Shown: positions 43,680 to 54,443 of the stretch, one piece after another
Position numbering within the stretch: position 1 is the first letter of the stretch
How the letters are laid out: every line of letters starts with the position of its first letter
Assembly (NCBI RefSeq): GCF_000336755.1
Contig: NZ_AOLK01000011.1
Location: 532,876 to 596,875 of the forward strand
Length of the DNA stretch: 64,000 nucleotides
DNA from: Haloferax elongans ATCC BAA-1513
GTDB taxonomy: Archaea; Halobacteriota; Halobacteria; Halobacteriales; Haloferacaceae
Direction: 5' to 3'
Program-made: the position numbers and the translations under genes
The notes under the pieces: generated by a model
Seen by the model: the letters and a program-made list of their open reading frames with translations, nothing else
The model's database searches: none
Told to the model about the DNA's origin: nothing

Positions 43680-44087
43680 ATGACGACGAACGTGTCCGAA
43701 GCGACTGGAGAGTCGAACCAAGTTCTCCCTCAGACGACTGTCGAGGTTGGCTGCACCGGCCACGTCCGGTCAGCAATTGGGACCCACCAACTCGAGTTCA
43801 CCTTCCGCGGAGAGACTCTTCGACGATTTCTTGACGCGTTCTTCGACGAGTATGACGTGCGCGATCTCGTGATGGCACAGCGAGAATCAGAGGCGACGAC
43901 CTCCGGATGGGTGTCGGCCAACCGTCTTCCCGGAACGTGGCGAAAGAACCCCGAAGGCGAACAGATTCGCGCGTACGCGAGAGTTCTCGTCAATGGTCGG
44001 TTCAACGAACTGCTCGACGGTCTCGACACACACCTTGAAGACGGTGACCGGGTCGGTCTCGTCTACCCGTTCATGTTCTGTTGTTGA
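43680..44087 (+). CDS. MoaD/ThiS-like beta-grasp protein ending in Cys-Cys
   Basis: 135 residues. The last 60 follow the MoaD/SAMP pattern: YARVLVNGRFNELLDGLDTH, then LEDGDRVGLVYPFMF and CC at the very end. MoaD, ThiS and Haloferax SAMP proteins end in Gly-Gly, which is adenylated and thiolated or conjugated; here both glycines are cysteines. The N-terminal half adds a VRSAIGTHQLEFTF strand pair and LRRFLDAFFDEYDVRDLV. I chose ATG 43680; the frame opens 20 codons earlier. A sulfur-carrier role is doubtful without Gly-Gly. Confidence 0.65.
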   Translation: MTTNVSEATGESNQVLPQTTVEVGCTGHVRSAIGTHQLEFTFRGETLRRFLDAFFDEYDVRDLVMAQRESEATTSGWVSANRLPGTWRKNPEGEQIRAYARVLVNGRFNELLDGLDTHLEDGDRVGLVYPFMFCC

Positions 44088-44372
44088 CCGTCCACGCCAC
44101 GTCGAGCGTCAGGGCCTCACCAATAATTTGGTAGTTGGTGCCACCCAACATGAAGTCCATTTGAATTGAAATACTCGACCAAGACCGAATATGTTCTATT
44201 CCGCATATGTATGTTGCTATCGAATGGCACTGTGAGTATCAACAGGCAGAATTAGGGCGAGCAGTTTAATAGCGCATTTTTAGAGTCCTGTCATATGGGG
44301 TTGGACAGTCTAAATCGCAATTATTGCGGGACGAGAACGGGAAGTTCGAAATATGGGTCGGTGTAACTACTG

Positions 44373-47300
44373 ATGAATATTCGAACGAAACTCATCGCAC
44401 TGTTTCTTGCACTCTCACTTATCCCAGTGACGATAATCGGAGTTGCAGGCGTATACAACATGAACCAAGTTGGGTCGTTCGCACAAGACCAGAGTGCTTC
44501 CCATCTGGAGGCACAGATAACGGGTGAGTTGAACAACAGTGTCGATGCGAGGCAAGAACAGATACAGAACGTCCTCGACTCGCGCGAGGTAGACGCTCGC
44601 TCACTAGCACACTCGTCTCCTGTCGAGAACTATCAGGCGGCGAGTGCTGGGGAGATGAAACTCATCCAAGAGCAAAACCAGAAGCAACTCGGGTACATGG
44701 CGCTTCAGCTTCACGGGACTATCGAGAGCACGAAGCGAGCAATTCTCGAAGAAGAGTACGACGGTAAAAGTTGGGAAGAACTCACACCGGAACAACAGCG
44801 CCAAGTGAAGACGCAGGTCGAAGAGACGCTCGCTGGGACGAGTGGGGACATGACGCGACCCAGCGGAACTGTTTACAGTATGTTCCAACCTGGGTATATC
44901 GGTAACAGCGGCTACGCGTACATCATCGACGGGGAATCGAAGGTCGTCGTCCACCACGGCATCGAAGACGGCTTCGACCTCGAAGACGACGCGAACCTGA
45001 TGGTGTTCGAAGACGTCCACTCGGAAATCGAGGAGACGCCCGCAATCAGACGCGGCGACACGTGGGGTATCGCCGAGTACGATTGGGAGGACACCACGCA
45101 GGACGGCAACCCGGTCGAAGAGAAGTTCATCGCTTACACGTACTACGAGGACTTCGACTGGGTGCTCGCGCCGAGCGTCTATTACTACGAACTGCAGACG
45201 ACGGCGGTCGAGGATGCAGAGCGCGGTATCTCCGACTCCTTCCGGACGTATCTCCAGTCTCGAACAGTCGACGTCAACGGTGAGAAACACCCCGTGTTCG
45301 ACAAGATAATCCTCACCGACGAAACCGGTGAGGGTGTCGTCGAAGCGACCCGCACTGGCGACGACGTCAGTGCCGAATCGACTACTGGTGTAACGTACGT
45401 GGACGCTGAGTGGTTCAGTGCGACGAAGTCACTTGATTCGGGTGCTGTCCACGTCGGTCCGGTTCGAACGCGCGACGGAGAGAAGAGAGCATACGTTGCG
45501 ACCCCAGTGTACCACGATGGTCAGTTCGCGGGGACTATCGCGCTCCGATTCGATTACGGTCTGCTCGATGCCCTCGTGAGCGACGTCACAGTCGGTGAGA
45601 CCGGTCGCCTCAGCATCGTCAACAGTGATGGAACCGTACTCACCACTACCCACGAGACCATGGCCACTGCCCAAGAGAGCATCTCGGGACAAGAGTACAT
45701 CCTCGCCGGAGAGAGAGGTCTGACGACGCACTCTGTGACCGGCGAAGGCGGCGTGGAGCAACGCTACTACGTCGGGTACGCACCGCTTTCGTTCGGTGAC
45801 AAGCGGTACGAACTGATGGCAACAGCCCCCGAATCGGACGTGACGGGGCCGAGTGAGACGCTCGGCCAGCAGGTCGACAGCCAGACTGCATCGGCTCGGA
45901 ACATTCTGTTGTTGCTCATCGGTGGTGTCGTCATCGTCGCGAGTGGGACTGGCTACACTGCCTCGAAACACTTCTCCGAGCCAATCGAACAGCTCAGAGA
46001 CAGAGCGCGGTTACTCGCCCAGGGGCAGTTCGACGACGACACCGACATCGAGGCGTCTGACGACGAAATCGGCGACCTCGTCGAAGCGTTCGACGACATG
46101 CAATCGAACCTCCAACAGCAGGTCGCCGAACTCCGTGCAGTCGGCAAGAACCTCGGTGACGGAACGCTGAACCAGACCGTCCGAACCGACCTCCCCGGGG
46201 AGTTTGGTGCGATTATGACGGACATCGAAGACGGGGTCGAGAAACTGGAAGCTGGGTTCGTCGAAGTGCAGGCCGTCGCAGACCGGTTTACCGCCGTGAC
46301 TCACCAGACGGTCGCCAGCACAGAAGAAATCGAAGCTGCGAGCCAAGAGACCGCACAATCAGTCGAAGAGATTGCCCACGGTGCAGAACAACAGGCACAG
46401 CAACTACAGACGGCTGCAGGTGAGATGAACGACCTCTCGGCGACGATTGAAGAAGTTGCGGCATCCGCCGACGGTGTCGTCGAGACTGCCAGCGCCGCCA
46501 CCGAGCTCGCGGGCCGCGGCCGAGAAAACGCCGCCGGTGCGACGCGCGAAATCGCTGCAATCGAGTCCGAGGCAGGTGCGGCAGTCGAACAGGTCGAAGA
46601 CCTCAGGGCGCAGATAGACGAGATTAACGAAATCGTCCAACTCATCCACGGCATCGCCGAGCAGACGAACCTGCTGGCACTCAACGCATCTATCGAGGCT
46701 GCACGCGCTGGTGAGGCGGGCGAAGGGTTTGCTGTCGTCGCGAATGAGATCAAGTCGCTCGCGAACGAGGTCGGGTCGGCGACCGACGATGTCGAAGAAC
46801 GCATCGAGTCGATTCACGAACAGACCGACGAGACGGTCGACGATATGCAGGAGATGCAAGCAAACGTCGAACGCGGTGCCGAAACCATCGAGAGCGCTAT
46901 CGAGATGTTCGACGACATCGCCGAGGCCGTCACGGAGGCCGAACACGGTGTCGAAGAGATTTCGGAGGCGACGGAGGACCAAGCAGTCACCACAGAAGAG
47001 GTCGTGTCCATGGTGGACGAGGTCTCCAGTGTGAGCGAGGAGACGACGTCACAGACCGCGACGGTGTCGGCGGCGGCCGAAGAACAGTCTGCAGCCATCA
47101 ACGAAGTGCGTCGAAACGTCGAAGAAGTCTCTCAGTCCGCGGAGTCGCTGCGTGACCTCGTCGACCAGTTCGATGTCGACGATACCGTGCTCGATGACGA
47201 CCGCACGGCCGCGTCTGAGACGACTGGTAACCTCGATGCGTCCACTATCGAGAGCGAACATGAGTCGTCACCGTCTGCCAGCGAACCTGACGCTGACCCT

Positions 47301-47375
47301 GACAGGGCTTCTGAGACCGAACAGGGATTCGACGGTGCCCTCTCTAACGGCAGGGGGTCGACTCCTCAGGAGTAG
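44373..47375 (+). CDS. Methyl-accepting chemotaxis transducer (Cache-HAMP-MCP)
   Basis: 1000 residues. A first membrane helix (about 8-30) and a large extracellular Cache region (about 35-500, with [20 protein letters not shown] and a second [20 protein letters not shown]) come first. A second membrane helix [15 protein letters not shown] is near 515. A HAMP pair follows ([20 protein letters not shown], then [20 protein letters not shown]). The signalling hairpin has the tip [19 protein letters not shown]. The last 60 residues are acidic and disordered. It senses an external ligand and signals to CheA/archaellum control. No che genes are adjacent. Confidence 0.94.
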   Translation: MNIRTKLIALFLALSLIPVTIIGVAGVYNMNQVGSFAQDQSASHLEAQITGELNNSVDARQEQIQNVLDSREVDARSLAHSSPVENYQAASAGEMKLIQEQNQKQLGYMALQLHGTIESTKRAILEEEYDGKSWEELTPEQQRQVKTQVEETLAGTSGDMTRPSGTVYSMFQPGYIGNSGYAYIIDGESKVVVHHGIEDGFDLEDDANLMVFEDVHSEIEETPAIRRGDTWGIAEYDWEDTTQDGNPVEEKFIAYTYYEDFDWVLAPSVYYYELQTTAVEDAERGISDSFRTYLQSRTVDVNGEKHPVFDKIILTDETGEGVVEATRTGDDVSAESTTGVTYVDAEWFSATKSLDSGAVHVGPVRTRDGEKRAYVATPVYHDGQFAGTIALRFDYGLLDALVSDVTVGETGRLSIVNSDGTVLTTTHETMATAQESISGQEYILAGERGLTTHSVTGEGGVEQRYYVGYAPLSFGDKRYELMATAPESDVTGPSETLGQQVDSQTASARNILLLLIGGVVIVASGTGYTASKHFSEPIEQLRDRARLLAQGQFDDDTDIEASDDEIGDLVEAFDDMQSNLQQQVAELRAVGKNLGDGTLNQTVRTDLPGEFGAIMTDIEDGVEKLEAGFVEVQAVADRFTAVTHQTVASTEEIEAASQETAQSVEEIAHGAEQQAQQLQTAAGEMNDLSATIEEVAASADGVVETASAATELAGRGRENAAGATREIAAIESEAGAAVEQVEDLRAQIDEINEIVQLIHGIAEQTNLLALNASIEAARAGEAGEGFAVVANEIKSLANEVGSATDDVEERIESIHEQTDETVDDMQEMQANVERGAETIESAIEMFDDIAEAVTEAEHGVEEISEATEDQAVTTEEVVSMVDEVSSVSEETTSQTATVSAAAEEQSAAINEVRRNVEEVSQSAESLRDLVDQFDVDDTVLDDDRTAASETTGNLDASTIESEHESSPSASEPDADPDRASETEQGFDGALSNGRGSTPQE

Positions 47376-47445
47376 AACCCCAACACGTTCCCGAACTCCC
47401 TTTCTTTAGCAGTACGTTTACACGTAGTCATCTCGTAGCCGATGT

Positions 47446-48054
47446 ATGTCTACGCCCTCCTCGACACCATCGGACCGCGAGCGCGGCCCGAACGAAGTGT
47501 TCTGTCGCGACTGCGGTGCGATTATCGACGAACGCGCCGAGATTTGCCCGTCGTGCGGCGTCCGCCAGCGCGACCCGCCGAAATCGACCGTCGATTCGGC
47601 ACTCGATGACCTCTTCGAGGGCGGGAACCCCTTCGTGGCTGGGCTTCTCTCTGCAATTTTCCCCGGCCTCGGCCAACTGTACAACCGCGAACTCGAACGG
47701 GCGCTCGCGTTCGCCGTCGGGATTATCATCGCGACGTTCTCTACGCTCGCCTTCGTGGGATTTGTGCTGGTACCCGTGGTGTGGCTCTTTGCGATATACG
47801 ACGCCTACACAAGAGCTGAACTGCGGGCTGAAGAACGTCGGACAGAGGAACGCGAGGCAGCGCCAGACGAGGGTGGCGAGGAATCGGCACAGTCTGCGGA
47901 AGCGGTAGAGCAGGCGGAAGCGGCACAGTCTGCGGAAGCGGCGGAACTGGAGGAATTGGCAGAGTCGGCGGAATCGACAGAAACCACTGACGACTCAGTG
48001 GAGTCGGACACGCCCGACGACGACTCGGAAGCGTCGGACGAATCGCAGTCCTAA
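47446..48054 (+). CDS. Zinc-ribbon TM2-type membrane protein
   Basis: 202 residues. An N-terminal zinc ribbon (FCRDCGAIIDERAEICPSCG) is followed by a two-helix membrane domain (FVAGLLSAIFPGLGQLYNRE, then AFAVGIIIATFSTLAFVG). The FPGLGQLYNRE turn is typical of TM2-like proteins. The C-terminal 75 residues are Glu/Ala/Ser repeats (AEAVEQAEAAQSAEAAELEE), acidic and probably disordered. Function unknown. Confidence 0.75.
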   Translation: MSTPSSTPSDRERGPNEVFCRDCGAIIDERAEICPSCGVRQRDPPKSTVDSALDDLFEGGNPFVAGLLSAIFPGLGQLYNRELERALAFAVGIIIATFSTLAFVGFVLVPVVWLFAIYDAYTRAELRAEERRTEEREAAPDEGGEESAQSAEAVEQAEAAQSAEAAELEELAESAESTETTDDSVESDTPDDDSEASDESQS

Positions 48055-48092
48055 GCTGTTATCTCATCCTCGACGCAGTTACTGTACAGTGT

Positions 48093-48584
48093 CTACTCGG
48101 CTTCTCGGTCCGGCGGCAGGAGTGGTTCGGGGTCGTCGTGGACGAATTCGACGCCCTGTTCGGGGTCGAGTGGGTGGACTTTCGTCTTCATCGTCTCGCC
48201 GTCGTCGACAAGCGAGAACATGCGCTCGGACTCGGCGAGGCGGTAGTACACCGGAAGACAGACTGCGACTTCGTCGTCGGTCGCGCGGACGACGAGCGTG
48301 AGGTAGACGAGGCCGCCCGTGACGGCCCGGAACGCCTCGTACTCGTCGAACGACGCTCCTTCCACGGCCGATTCGAGTTCGGTGTACACGTCGTCGCCGA
48401 CGACGATGTCGAGACCGACGTGGTCGACGGTCGAATCTCCGGGTTGCGGAACGGGAACTACGTCACCGGGAGTGGCGACGACGACGCGCCAGCCGCGCTC
48501 TCGATAGTCGTCGGCGATGGACTCGCACTCTTCGACGACGGTATCCCACGTGTTCGACGACTCGGAGAGCGGATGTTCTTCCAT
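48093..48584 (-). CDS. Conserved haloarchaeal protein (DUF7529-like)
   Basis: 163 residues without membrane segments. Alternating strands and helices include DDYRERGWRVVVATPGDVVP, then HVGLDIVVGDDVYTELE and VYLTLVVRATDDEVAVCLPV. The C terminus DDPEPLLPPDREAE is typical of the family. ATG 48584 is chosen since upstream codons are basic and unlike the protein. Function unknown. Confidence 0.68.
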   Translation of the reverse strand: MEEHPLSESSNTWDTVVEECESIADDYRERGWRVVVATPGDVVPVPQPGDSTVDHVGLDIVVGDDVYTELESAVEGASFDEYEAFRAVTGGLVYLTLVVRATDDEVAVCLPVYYRLAESERMFSLVDDGETMKTKVHPLDPEQGVEFVHDDPEPLLPPDREAE

Positions 48585-48748
48585 GTGGGATGGTGTCGGG
48601 GTGCGATACGTAAACGTTCGCTTCTCTGTCCCTTCGCGCACACGTAACAAAGAATGATTTTATATATCATCTGCTGGCCAGAAATCTGCCGAAATAGTGG
48701 GGTCGCTACTCGACGACCCCAACGAAGTCCTGTGTTTTCGGAACTAAC

Positions 48749-48769
48749 CTGTTCGAAATGTTCGAACAG
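48749..48769. promoter_or_regulatory. Perfect palindrome upstream of the dpp operon
   Basis: CTGTTCGAA and TTCGAACAG flank a 3-base centre, a 9-bp perfect inverted repeat. It lies about 35 bases upstream of the TATA-like element AGTTATATGA (48801-48810), which in turn is 25 bases before the ATG at 48835. Position upstream of TATA favours an activator or a nutrient-responsive regulator over a simple TSS-blocking repressor. Confidence 0.5.
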
Positions 48770-48834
48770 TACTGATTCGTGGTCGCGGCAAAGATTGGAA
48801 AGTTATATGATGGCATGAGGGTGATTCACAGTCA

Positions 48835-51537
48835 ATGACGAGTCTGCTCTCTCTTTCGGACCTCCGAACTCAGTTCTCGACCGACCGTGGTCGCGTCAAA
48901 GCAGTCGATGGACTCGACCTTACCATCCGAGAAGGTGAAACGGTTGGACTGGTCGGCGAGTCGGGGTCCGGAAAGAGTGTGACAGCCCTCTCGACGATGG
49001 GTCTCGTCGACGACCCGGGAGAAATCGTCTCTGGGAGCGTCGAACTGAACAGTCCGCACCTCGCAGACGAATTCCGGGAGAACTACAACGACCCAGGATT
49101 CGTCGATGGTGACATCGTCGACCTCGTTTCCGCGCCCGAAGAGGCGCTTCGAACCATCCGGGGGAGTGAAATCGGGATGATTTTCCAGGACCCGATGACC
49201 TCGCTGAATCCCTCGCTGACGGTCGGCGAGCAAGTCGCCGAGAGCCTTCGTCTCCACCAGTACGGCGGCCGTCGCAAGGACTCGTGGTTCAACGCGGTGC
49301 GTGAACTGCTCCCCCGAATCAGCAGGGACGTCGACGACGAAATCGTCGAGCGAACCATCGAGGTCCTCGAATCGGTCGGCATCCCGGAACCGGGTGCCCG
49401 TGTCGACGAATACCCCCACGAGTTCTCCGGCGGGATGCGCCAGCGCGTCCTCATCGCCATCGCGCTCGCGTGTCAACCACGTATTCTCGTCGCCGACGAG
49501 CCAACGACGGCACTCGACGTGACGATTCAAGCGCAGATTCTCGACCTCATCGACGACCTGCAGGAAGACCTCGGGATGTCGGTTCTGATGATTACCCACG
49601 ACCTCGGCGTCGTCGCCGAGACGTGTGACCGGGTCGCGGTCATGTACGCCGGTGAAATCGTCGAGGAGGGGCCGGTCGAGGAGATTTTCCACAACCCGTC
49701 GCACCCGTACACCTACGCGCTTCTCGAATCGCTCCCGAACGAAGAAAAAGAGCGCCTGACGCCCATCGACGGCAACGTTCCAGACCTCATCGATATGCCG
49801 GACGGGTGCCACTTCGCACCGCGTTGTCCGTGGGCGAAAGAGGAGTGTACGACGGGCGAGATTCCGTACAAACAACACAGCGGCGAGGGAGTCGACCACC
49901 GCTCGAAGTGTGTCCTCGACGAGTTCGACAAAAGCGAGTACGGCCACGACGGTATCGGCGCGTGGTCCGACTCTGGCCCAAGCGACAAACCGCTCGTCGA
50001 AGTCGACGGCCTACAGAAGTACTACCAGCAGGGCGATGGCGTCCTCGACCGCGTCCTCGGGTCGAACAAGGAGAGCGTGAAAGCAGTCGACGGTATCGAC
50101 TTCACTGTCTACGAGGGCGAGACACTCGGGCTCGTCGGGGAGTCTGGCTGTGGGAAGTCCACGGCCGGGCGTGCGCTGCTCCATCTCACTCCGCCGACCG
50201 ACGGCCGGGTCGTCTTCTCGGGGTCTGACCTCTCGGACCTCGATAGCGACGGGTTGCGCGGAATGCGCCGCGACATGCAGATGATTTTCCAGGACCCGCT
50301 GTCGTCGCTCGACCCGCGGATGACTGTCGGACAGACTATCCGAGAGCCGCTTGACGTTCACGACCTCCCCGTCTCGGACCCCGAGGTTCGCGGCGAAGCC
50401 GAGGTCGAGGTTTCCGGCATCGACTCCGGTAGCGTGACCGTCACTGCAGACGACGAAATCGACGCCATCGTCGGCTCGTCCAACGGGGTTGCGACCGCCC
50501 ACGTCTCGGTGGCAGTCGCCGACGGAGAAGTCGATGTCTCGGTCGAGGAGCGACTCAGACTCGACGTCGAAGTCGAACGAACCGGCGACACCGTCTCGGC
50601 TGTCGACGTGACCGTCTCGCCGGGGCACTCCGACCGGGAGCGTCGCCGTCGCCGTGTGCACCAACTGCTGGACGCAGTCGGTCTCGAAGTGGGGCAGTAC
50701 GACCGCTACCCCCACGAACTCTCCGGCGGGCAACGCCAGCGCGTCGGCATCGCCCGCGCACTGGCAGTCGACCCCGACTTCATCGTCGCTGACGAACCCG
50801 TCTCTGCGCTCGACGTGTCTGTGCAGGCGCAGATTATCAACCTGCTCGAAGACCTCCAAGAGCGCTTCGGGCTGACGTATCTGTTTATCGCCCACGACCT
50901 CTCTGTCGTGCGCCACATCTCCGACCGTGTCGCCGTGATGTACCTCGGCGAAATCGTCGAAGTCGCCGACACGGACGAACTGTTCGACGACCCGCGACAC
51001 CCGTACACGCGGGCGCTCCTGTCGGCGATTCCCGAACCCGACCCGTCTGCGGACACTGGCGACCGAATCATCCTCGAAGGCGACGTTCCGAGCCCCATCA
51101 ATCCGCCGTCGGGCTGTCACTTCCGAACGCGGTGTCCGCAGGTCATCCCGCCGGAAGACATCGATATCGAACAGGAGGCGTACCGCGAGGTCATGGACCT
51201 CAGACAGCGTATCGAGCGCGAGACGCTCGACACGTCGGTCGCACCTGACGGTGCGTCGATAGATGGCGAGCCGGAAGAGCCTGCCACGGTCTCTGCGGAC
51301 GGCGGCGTCACAGACCGCGATGCTGTCGTCGAACAGCTTCGGGAGTCACACCTCTCTCACACGCTGTCGCCGGACAACCGCGCTGTCGTCGACCGCGCAC
51401 TCGGTCACGTCGTCGACGACGAGTGGGACACCGCCAGCGAGGTACTCCGAGAGCGGTTCGAAAGTGTCTGTGAACGTGACGCCCCGACCCTCGGGACAGA
51501 CGAACATCCCGCTGCCTGCCACCTTCTCGACGACTAA
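48835..51537 (+). CDS. Fused DppD-DppF dipeptide/oligopeptide ABC ATPase
   Basis: 900 residues, two complete ABC ATPase domains. Domain 1 has Walker A GESGSGKS at 41-48, signature FSGGMRQR, Walker [13 protein letters not shown] and an oligopeptide C-terminal cap. Domain 2 has GESGCGKS near 435, LSGGQRQR and [12 protein letters not shown]. Between Walker A and the signature of domain 2 lies an extra beta-rich, acidic insert of about 80 residues (roughly 517-598), not part of the normal fold. A 120-residue acidic tail (from about 778) ends the chain. It powers the DppABC importer encoded downstream. Confidence 0.92.
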   Translation: MTSLLSLSDLRTQFSTDRGRVKAVDGLDLTIREGETVGLVGESGSGKSVTALSTMGLVDDPGEIVSGSVELNSPHLADEFRENYNDPGFVDGDIVDLVSAPEEALRTIRGSEIGMIFQDPMTSLNPSLTVGEQVAESLRLHQYGGRRKDSWFNAVRELLPRISRDVDDEIVERTIEVLESVGIPEPGARVDEYPHEFSGGMRQRVLIAIALACQPRILVADEPTTALDVTIQAQILDLIDDLQEDLGMSVLMITHDLGVVAETCDRVAVMYAGEIVEEGPVEEIFHNPSHPYTYALLESLPNEEKERLTPIDGNVPDLIDMPDGCHFAPRCPWAKEECTTGEIPYKQHSGEGVDHRSKCVLDEFDKSEYGHDGIGAWSDSGPSDKPLVEVDGLQKYYQQGDGVLDRVLGSNKESVKAVDGIDFTVYEGETLGLVGESGCGKSTAGRALLHLTPPTDGRVVFSGSDLSDLDSDGLRGMRRDMQMIFQDPLSSLDPRMTVGQTIREPLDVHDLPVSDPEVRGEAEVEVSGIDSGSVTVTADDEIDAIVGSSNGVATAHVSVAVADGEVDVSVEERLRLDVEVERTGDTVSAVDVTVSPGHSDRERRRRRVHQLLDAVGLEVGQYDRYPHELSGGQRQRVGIARALAVDPDFIVADEPVSALDVSVQAQIINLLEDLQERFGLTYLFIAHDLSVVRHISDRVAVMYLGEIVEVADTDELFDDPRHPYTRALLSAIPEPDPSADTGDRIILEGDVPSPINPPSGCHFRTRCPQVIPPEDIDIEQEAYREVMDLRQRIERETLDTSVAPDGASIDGEPEEPATVSADGGVTDRDAVVEQLRESHLSHTLSPDNRAVVDRALGHVVDDEWDTASEVLRERFESVCERDAPTLGTDEHPAACHLLDD

Positions 51538-51671
51538 CAAATCTGGGGCGACAGACCCCAGAAGCGCAATTTTCGGTAGTGCGTATATTTTCCTCACCAC
51601 CCCGATGCCGTCTTCCAATCGTCCTTGGCCGACTCCGTTATTTTTATACCGTGTGGTAGATAGTTACTCGT

Positions 51672-53402
51672 ATGTCACAGGATGGCAATACTGTCTCCCG
51701 ACGTCGCTTCCTGAGCGCGGCGGGTACGGCCGCGGCTACCGCGGCCCTTGCTGGCTGTAGTGGAACCTCAGAGACTGAGACGACCGCTGAGGAGAATACT
51801 GGCGGCGGTGGCGAGGACACCACTGCAGAGGAAGGCGGCTCCGACGGTGGCGACAGTGGGTCGCCGAAGGTGCTCCGCTACGGCCGCGGCAGTCACTCGC
51901 CCACGCTCGACTTCCAGAACAGTACGAGCGGCGAGGTTGCCAAAGTCACAGAGCAACTGTACGACACGCTCATCAACTTCGAGCCGGGCAAGTCCACGCT
52001 GACCCAAGGGCTTGCGACGGAGTACTCTCTCGACGGGAAGACGGCCTCTATCAAGCTCCGCGAGGGCGTGAAGTTCCACAACGGTGAGGAGTTCACCGCA
52101 CAGGACTTCGTGGCGACGTATCGCCGCTTCGTCGACAGCGACTACGAACACTACGCTGGCGACGACTACGTCTCCGCATACGGTCCGTTCACGCTCGGCG
52201 CGTGGATCGACGAGATTCAGGTCGACGGCGACTACTCGATGACGATTCAGCTGACCCAGACGTACGCGCCGTTCCTGCGCAATCTGGCGATGTTCGCGGC
52301 CGCCGTTCACTCCAAGGCCGCCATCGAGGAGTACGGCACCGAACTGAACAAGAACCCGGTCGGTACGGGGCCGTTCCAACTCAACAACCTCGACGACGCG
52401 AACGAGCTCATCCGTCTGGAAGCGAACCCCGACTACTGGGGCGACGGACCTGACGTGGACGAAGTCGTCTTCGTCACTATCGGTCAGAACTCCACGCGTG
52501 CGCAGTCGCTCGCGAGCGGCGAACTCGACATCATCGACGGACTCGGCGCACAGTCGTCGATTCAGATCGAAAACGCGAGCAACGCCGAACTCGCCCGCAC
52601 CGAGGGTATCAACATCGGCTACATGGCGTTCAACATGGCCAGCCGCGAAGAGTTCCGCGACAAGCGCGTCCGGCAGGCCGTGAGCTACGCCATCAACACC
52701 GAAGCCATCGTCAACGAGATTTACTCCGGCTTCGCGACGCAGGCGAGCCAGCCGCTCCCGCCGAACGTCCTCGGTCACAAGGACAGCCTCGACCCCTACC
52801 CGTACGACCCCGAGAAGGCCAAGAGCCTCCTCGAAGAGGCTGGCTACGGTGACGGCTTCACGTTCGAACTCGCGACGTTCCAGAACCCGCGCGGATACAA
52901 CCCGTCGCCCATCCAGACCGCAGAGACGGTCGCGTCCAACCTCAGCGACGTCGGCATCACCGTCGAAATCAACCAGCAGTCGTTCGGTCCGTTCCTCGAA
53001 TACACTGCACAGGGACGCCACGACGCCTGTTTCCTCGGTTGGTACACCGACAACGCCGACCCGGACAACTTCATGTACGTGCTCCTGCACCCGCAGGTGG
53101 AAGAGGACAAACTCACCGAGGGACAGAACTGGGTCAGCTTCGACACCGAGGGTTACAACACCAGTAACCGCTCGGGCTGGGCCAACAAGGAGTACATGGA
53201 CCTCGTCGAGCAGGGTCAGAGTTCCTACGACGATGCCGAGCGTGAAGAGCTGTACAAACAGGCGAACCAGCTTGCACACGACGAGGCACCGTGGGTCTAC
53301 CTCGACTACGCTGAGGAACTCCGCGGCGTCTCCAAGCGTGTCAGCGGGTTCAAGCCCGCGGCCATCAGTGGACCGTACCTCAACCTGGTCAGCCTGAACT
53401 AA
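51672..53402 (+). CDS. Dipeptide/oligopeptide-binding lipoprotein (SBP family 5)
   Basis: 576 residues. The Tat signal VSRRRFLSAAGTAAATAALA with lipobox Cys (AGCSG) puts it on the outer face of the membrane. An acidic Gly/Thr/Glu-rich spacer follows, then the family-5 solute-binding fold (LTQGLATEYSLDGKTASIKL, FHNGEEFTAQDFVATYRRF, NPVGTGPFQL, and AFNMASREEFRDKRVRQAVS). It captures peptides for the DppBC channel. Its own TATA box TTTTTATAC at about 51640 is 25-30 bases before the ATG, which allows higher expression than the ATPase. Confidence 0.93.
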   Translation: MSQDGNTVSRRRFLSAAGTAAATAALAGCSGTSETETTAEENTGGGGEDTTAEEGGSDGGDSGSPKVLRYGRGSHSPTLDFQNSTSGEVAKVTEQLYDTLINFEPGKSTLTQGLATEYSLDGKTASIKLREGVKFHNGEEFTAQDFVATYRRFVDSDYEHYAGDDYVSAYGPFTLGAWIDEIQVDGDYSMTIQLTQTYAPFLRNLAMFAAAVHSKAAIEEYGTELNKNPVGTGPFQLNNLDDANELIRLEANPDYWGDGPDVDEVVFVTIGQNSTRAQSLASGELDIIDGLGAQSSIQIENASNAELARTEGINIGYMAFNMASREEFRDKRVRQAVSYAINTEAIVNEIYSGFATQASQPLPPNVLGHKDSLDPYPYDPEKAKSLLEEAGYGDGFTFELATFQNPRGYNPSPIQTAETVASNLSDVGITVEINQQSFGPFLEYTAQGRHDACFLGWYTDNADPDNFMYVLLHPQVEEDKLTEGQNWVSFDTEGYNTSNRSGWANKEYMDLVEQGQSSYDDAEREELYKQANQLAHDEAPWVYLDYAEELRGVSKRVSGFKPAAISGPYLNLVSLN

Positions 53403-53423
53403 GGACTGACCACTTTTCGACAC

Positions 53424-54443
53424 ATGATTTCGTCACGATTCGTACTCAAGCGGCTGCTGTTGCTCGTTCCGGTGCTGGTGGGAGTGGCATCGCTCGTCTT
53501 CTCTATCCTGCACCTCTCTCCGGGCGACCCCGCACTTACTATCGCGGGCGAGCGCGCGAGCGAGGAGTTCGTCAAGCAGGTCGAAGAGAGCCTCGGCCTG
53601 AACGACCCAATCTGGGTGCAGTACGGCCGCTTTATCGCCGACGCCGCCCAGTTCCAGTTCGGAGAGTCGTTCATCATCCAGCGGAACACGACCGTTCGTG
53701 AGGTTCTGGTGAACAAGCTGCCGGTCACGCTCGAACTCGCCATCTACGGCCAGCTTATTGGCGTGTTCCTCGGCATTCCGCTGGGCATCCTCAGCGCCGT
53801 CAAGCAAGACAGCATCACGGACCACCTGACCCGTATCGGTGCGCTCGCCGGTATCAGCGTGCCAATCTTCTGGAGCGGTCCGCTTCTCATCCTGCTTTTC
53901 GCGCAGGTGCTCGGCGTGCTCCCGACGAGTGGTCGCATCTCAGTCCTCTACAACGTAGAGGCCATCCGCGTGACCGGTCTCGTCACCGTGGACACGCTCA
54001 TCGCTGGAGAGTGGGACATGTTCGTCTCCGCTGTCCGGCACATGATTCTCCCGGCGTCGGTCATCGGCGTCTACTCGATGGCGCTCATCTCGCGGATGAT
54101 GCGCTCGTCGATGCTGGAGGTCATCCGCCAAGACTACATTCGGACTGCCCGCGCGAAGGGCCAAGGCGCGAAGATTACGGTCCTGAAACACGGCTTCCGC
54201 AACGCAATGATTCCCGTCATCACGGTCATCGGCATCCAGTTCGGTGGCCTGCTCGGCGGTGCAGTGCTGACGGAGACGGTGTTCGCCATCGGTGGCATCG
54301 GAACGCTCCTCGTCGAGGCCATCAAGGTCGGTGACTACCCCATCGTTCAGGGGACGGTCCTGACGTTCGCGTTCCTGTTCACGCTGGTCAACCTCGGTGT
54401 GGACATCACCTACTCCATCCTTGACCCGAGGATTGAACAATGA
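53424..54443 (+). CDS. ABC peptide transporter permease DppB
   Basis: 339 residues, six hydrophobic helices, with FVLKRLLLLVPVLVGVASLV at the N terminus. GDPALTIAGERASEEFVKQV and the EAA loop IRTARAKGQGAKITVLKHGF follow. It pairs with DppC to form the membrane channel. It starts 21 bases after the binding-protein stop and overlaps dppC by 4 bases. Confidence 0.93.
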   Translation: MISSRFVLKRLLLLVPVLVGVASLVFSILHLSPGDPALTIAGERASEEFVKQVEESLGLNDPIWVQYGRFIADAAQFQFGESFIIQRNTTVREVLVNKLPVTLELAIYGQLIGVFLGIPLGILSAVKQDSITDHLTRIGALAGISVPIFWSGPLLILLFAQVLGVLPTSGRISVLYNVEAIRVTGLVTVDTLIAGEWDMFVSAVRHMILPASVIGVYSMALISRMMRSSMLEVIRQDYIRTARAKGQGAKITVLKHGFRNAMIPVITVIGIQFGGLLGGAVLTETVFAIGGIGTLLVEAIKVGDYPIVQGTVLTFAFLFTLVNLGVDITYSILDPRIEQ

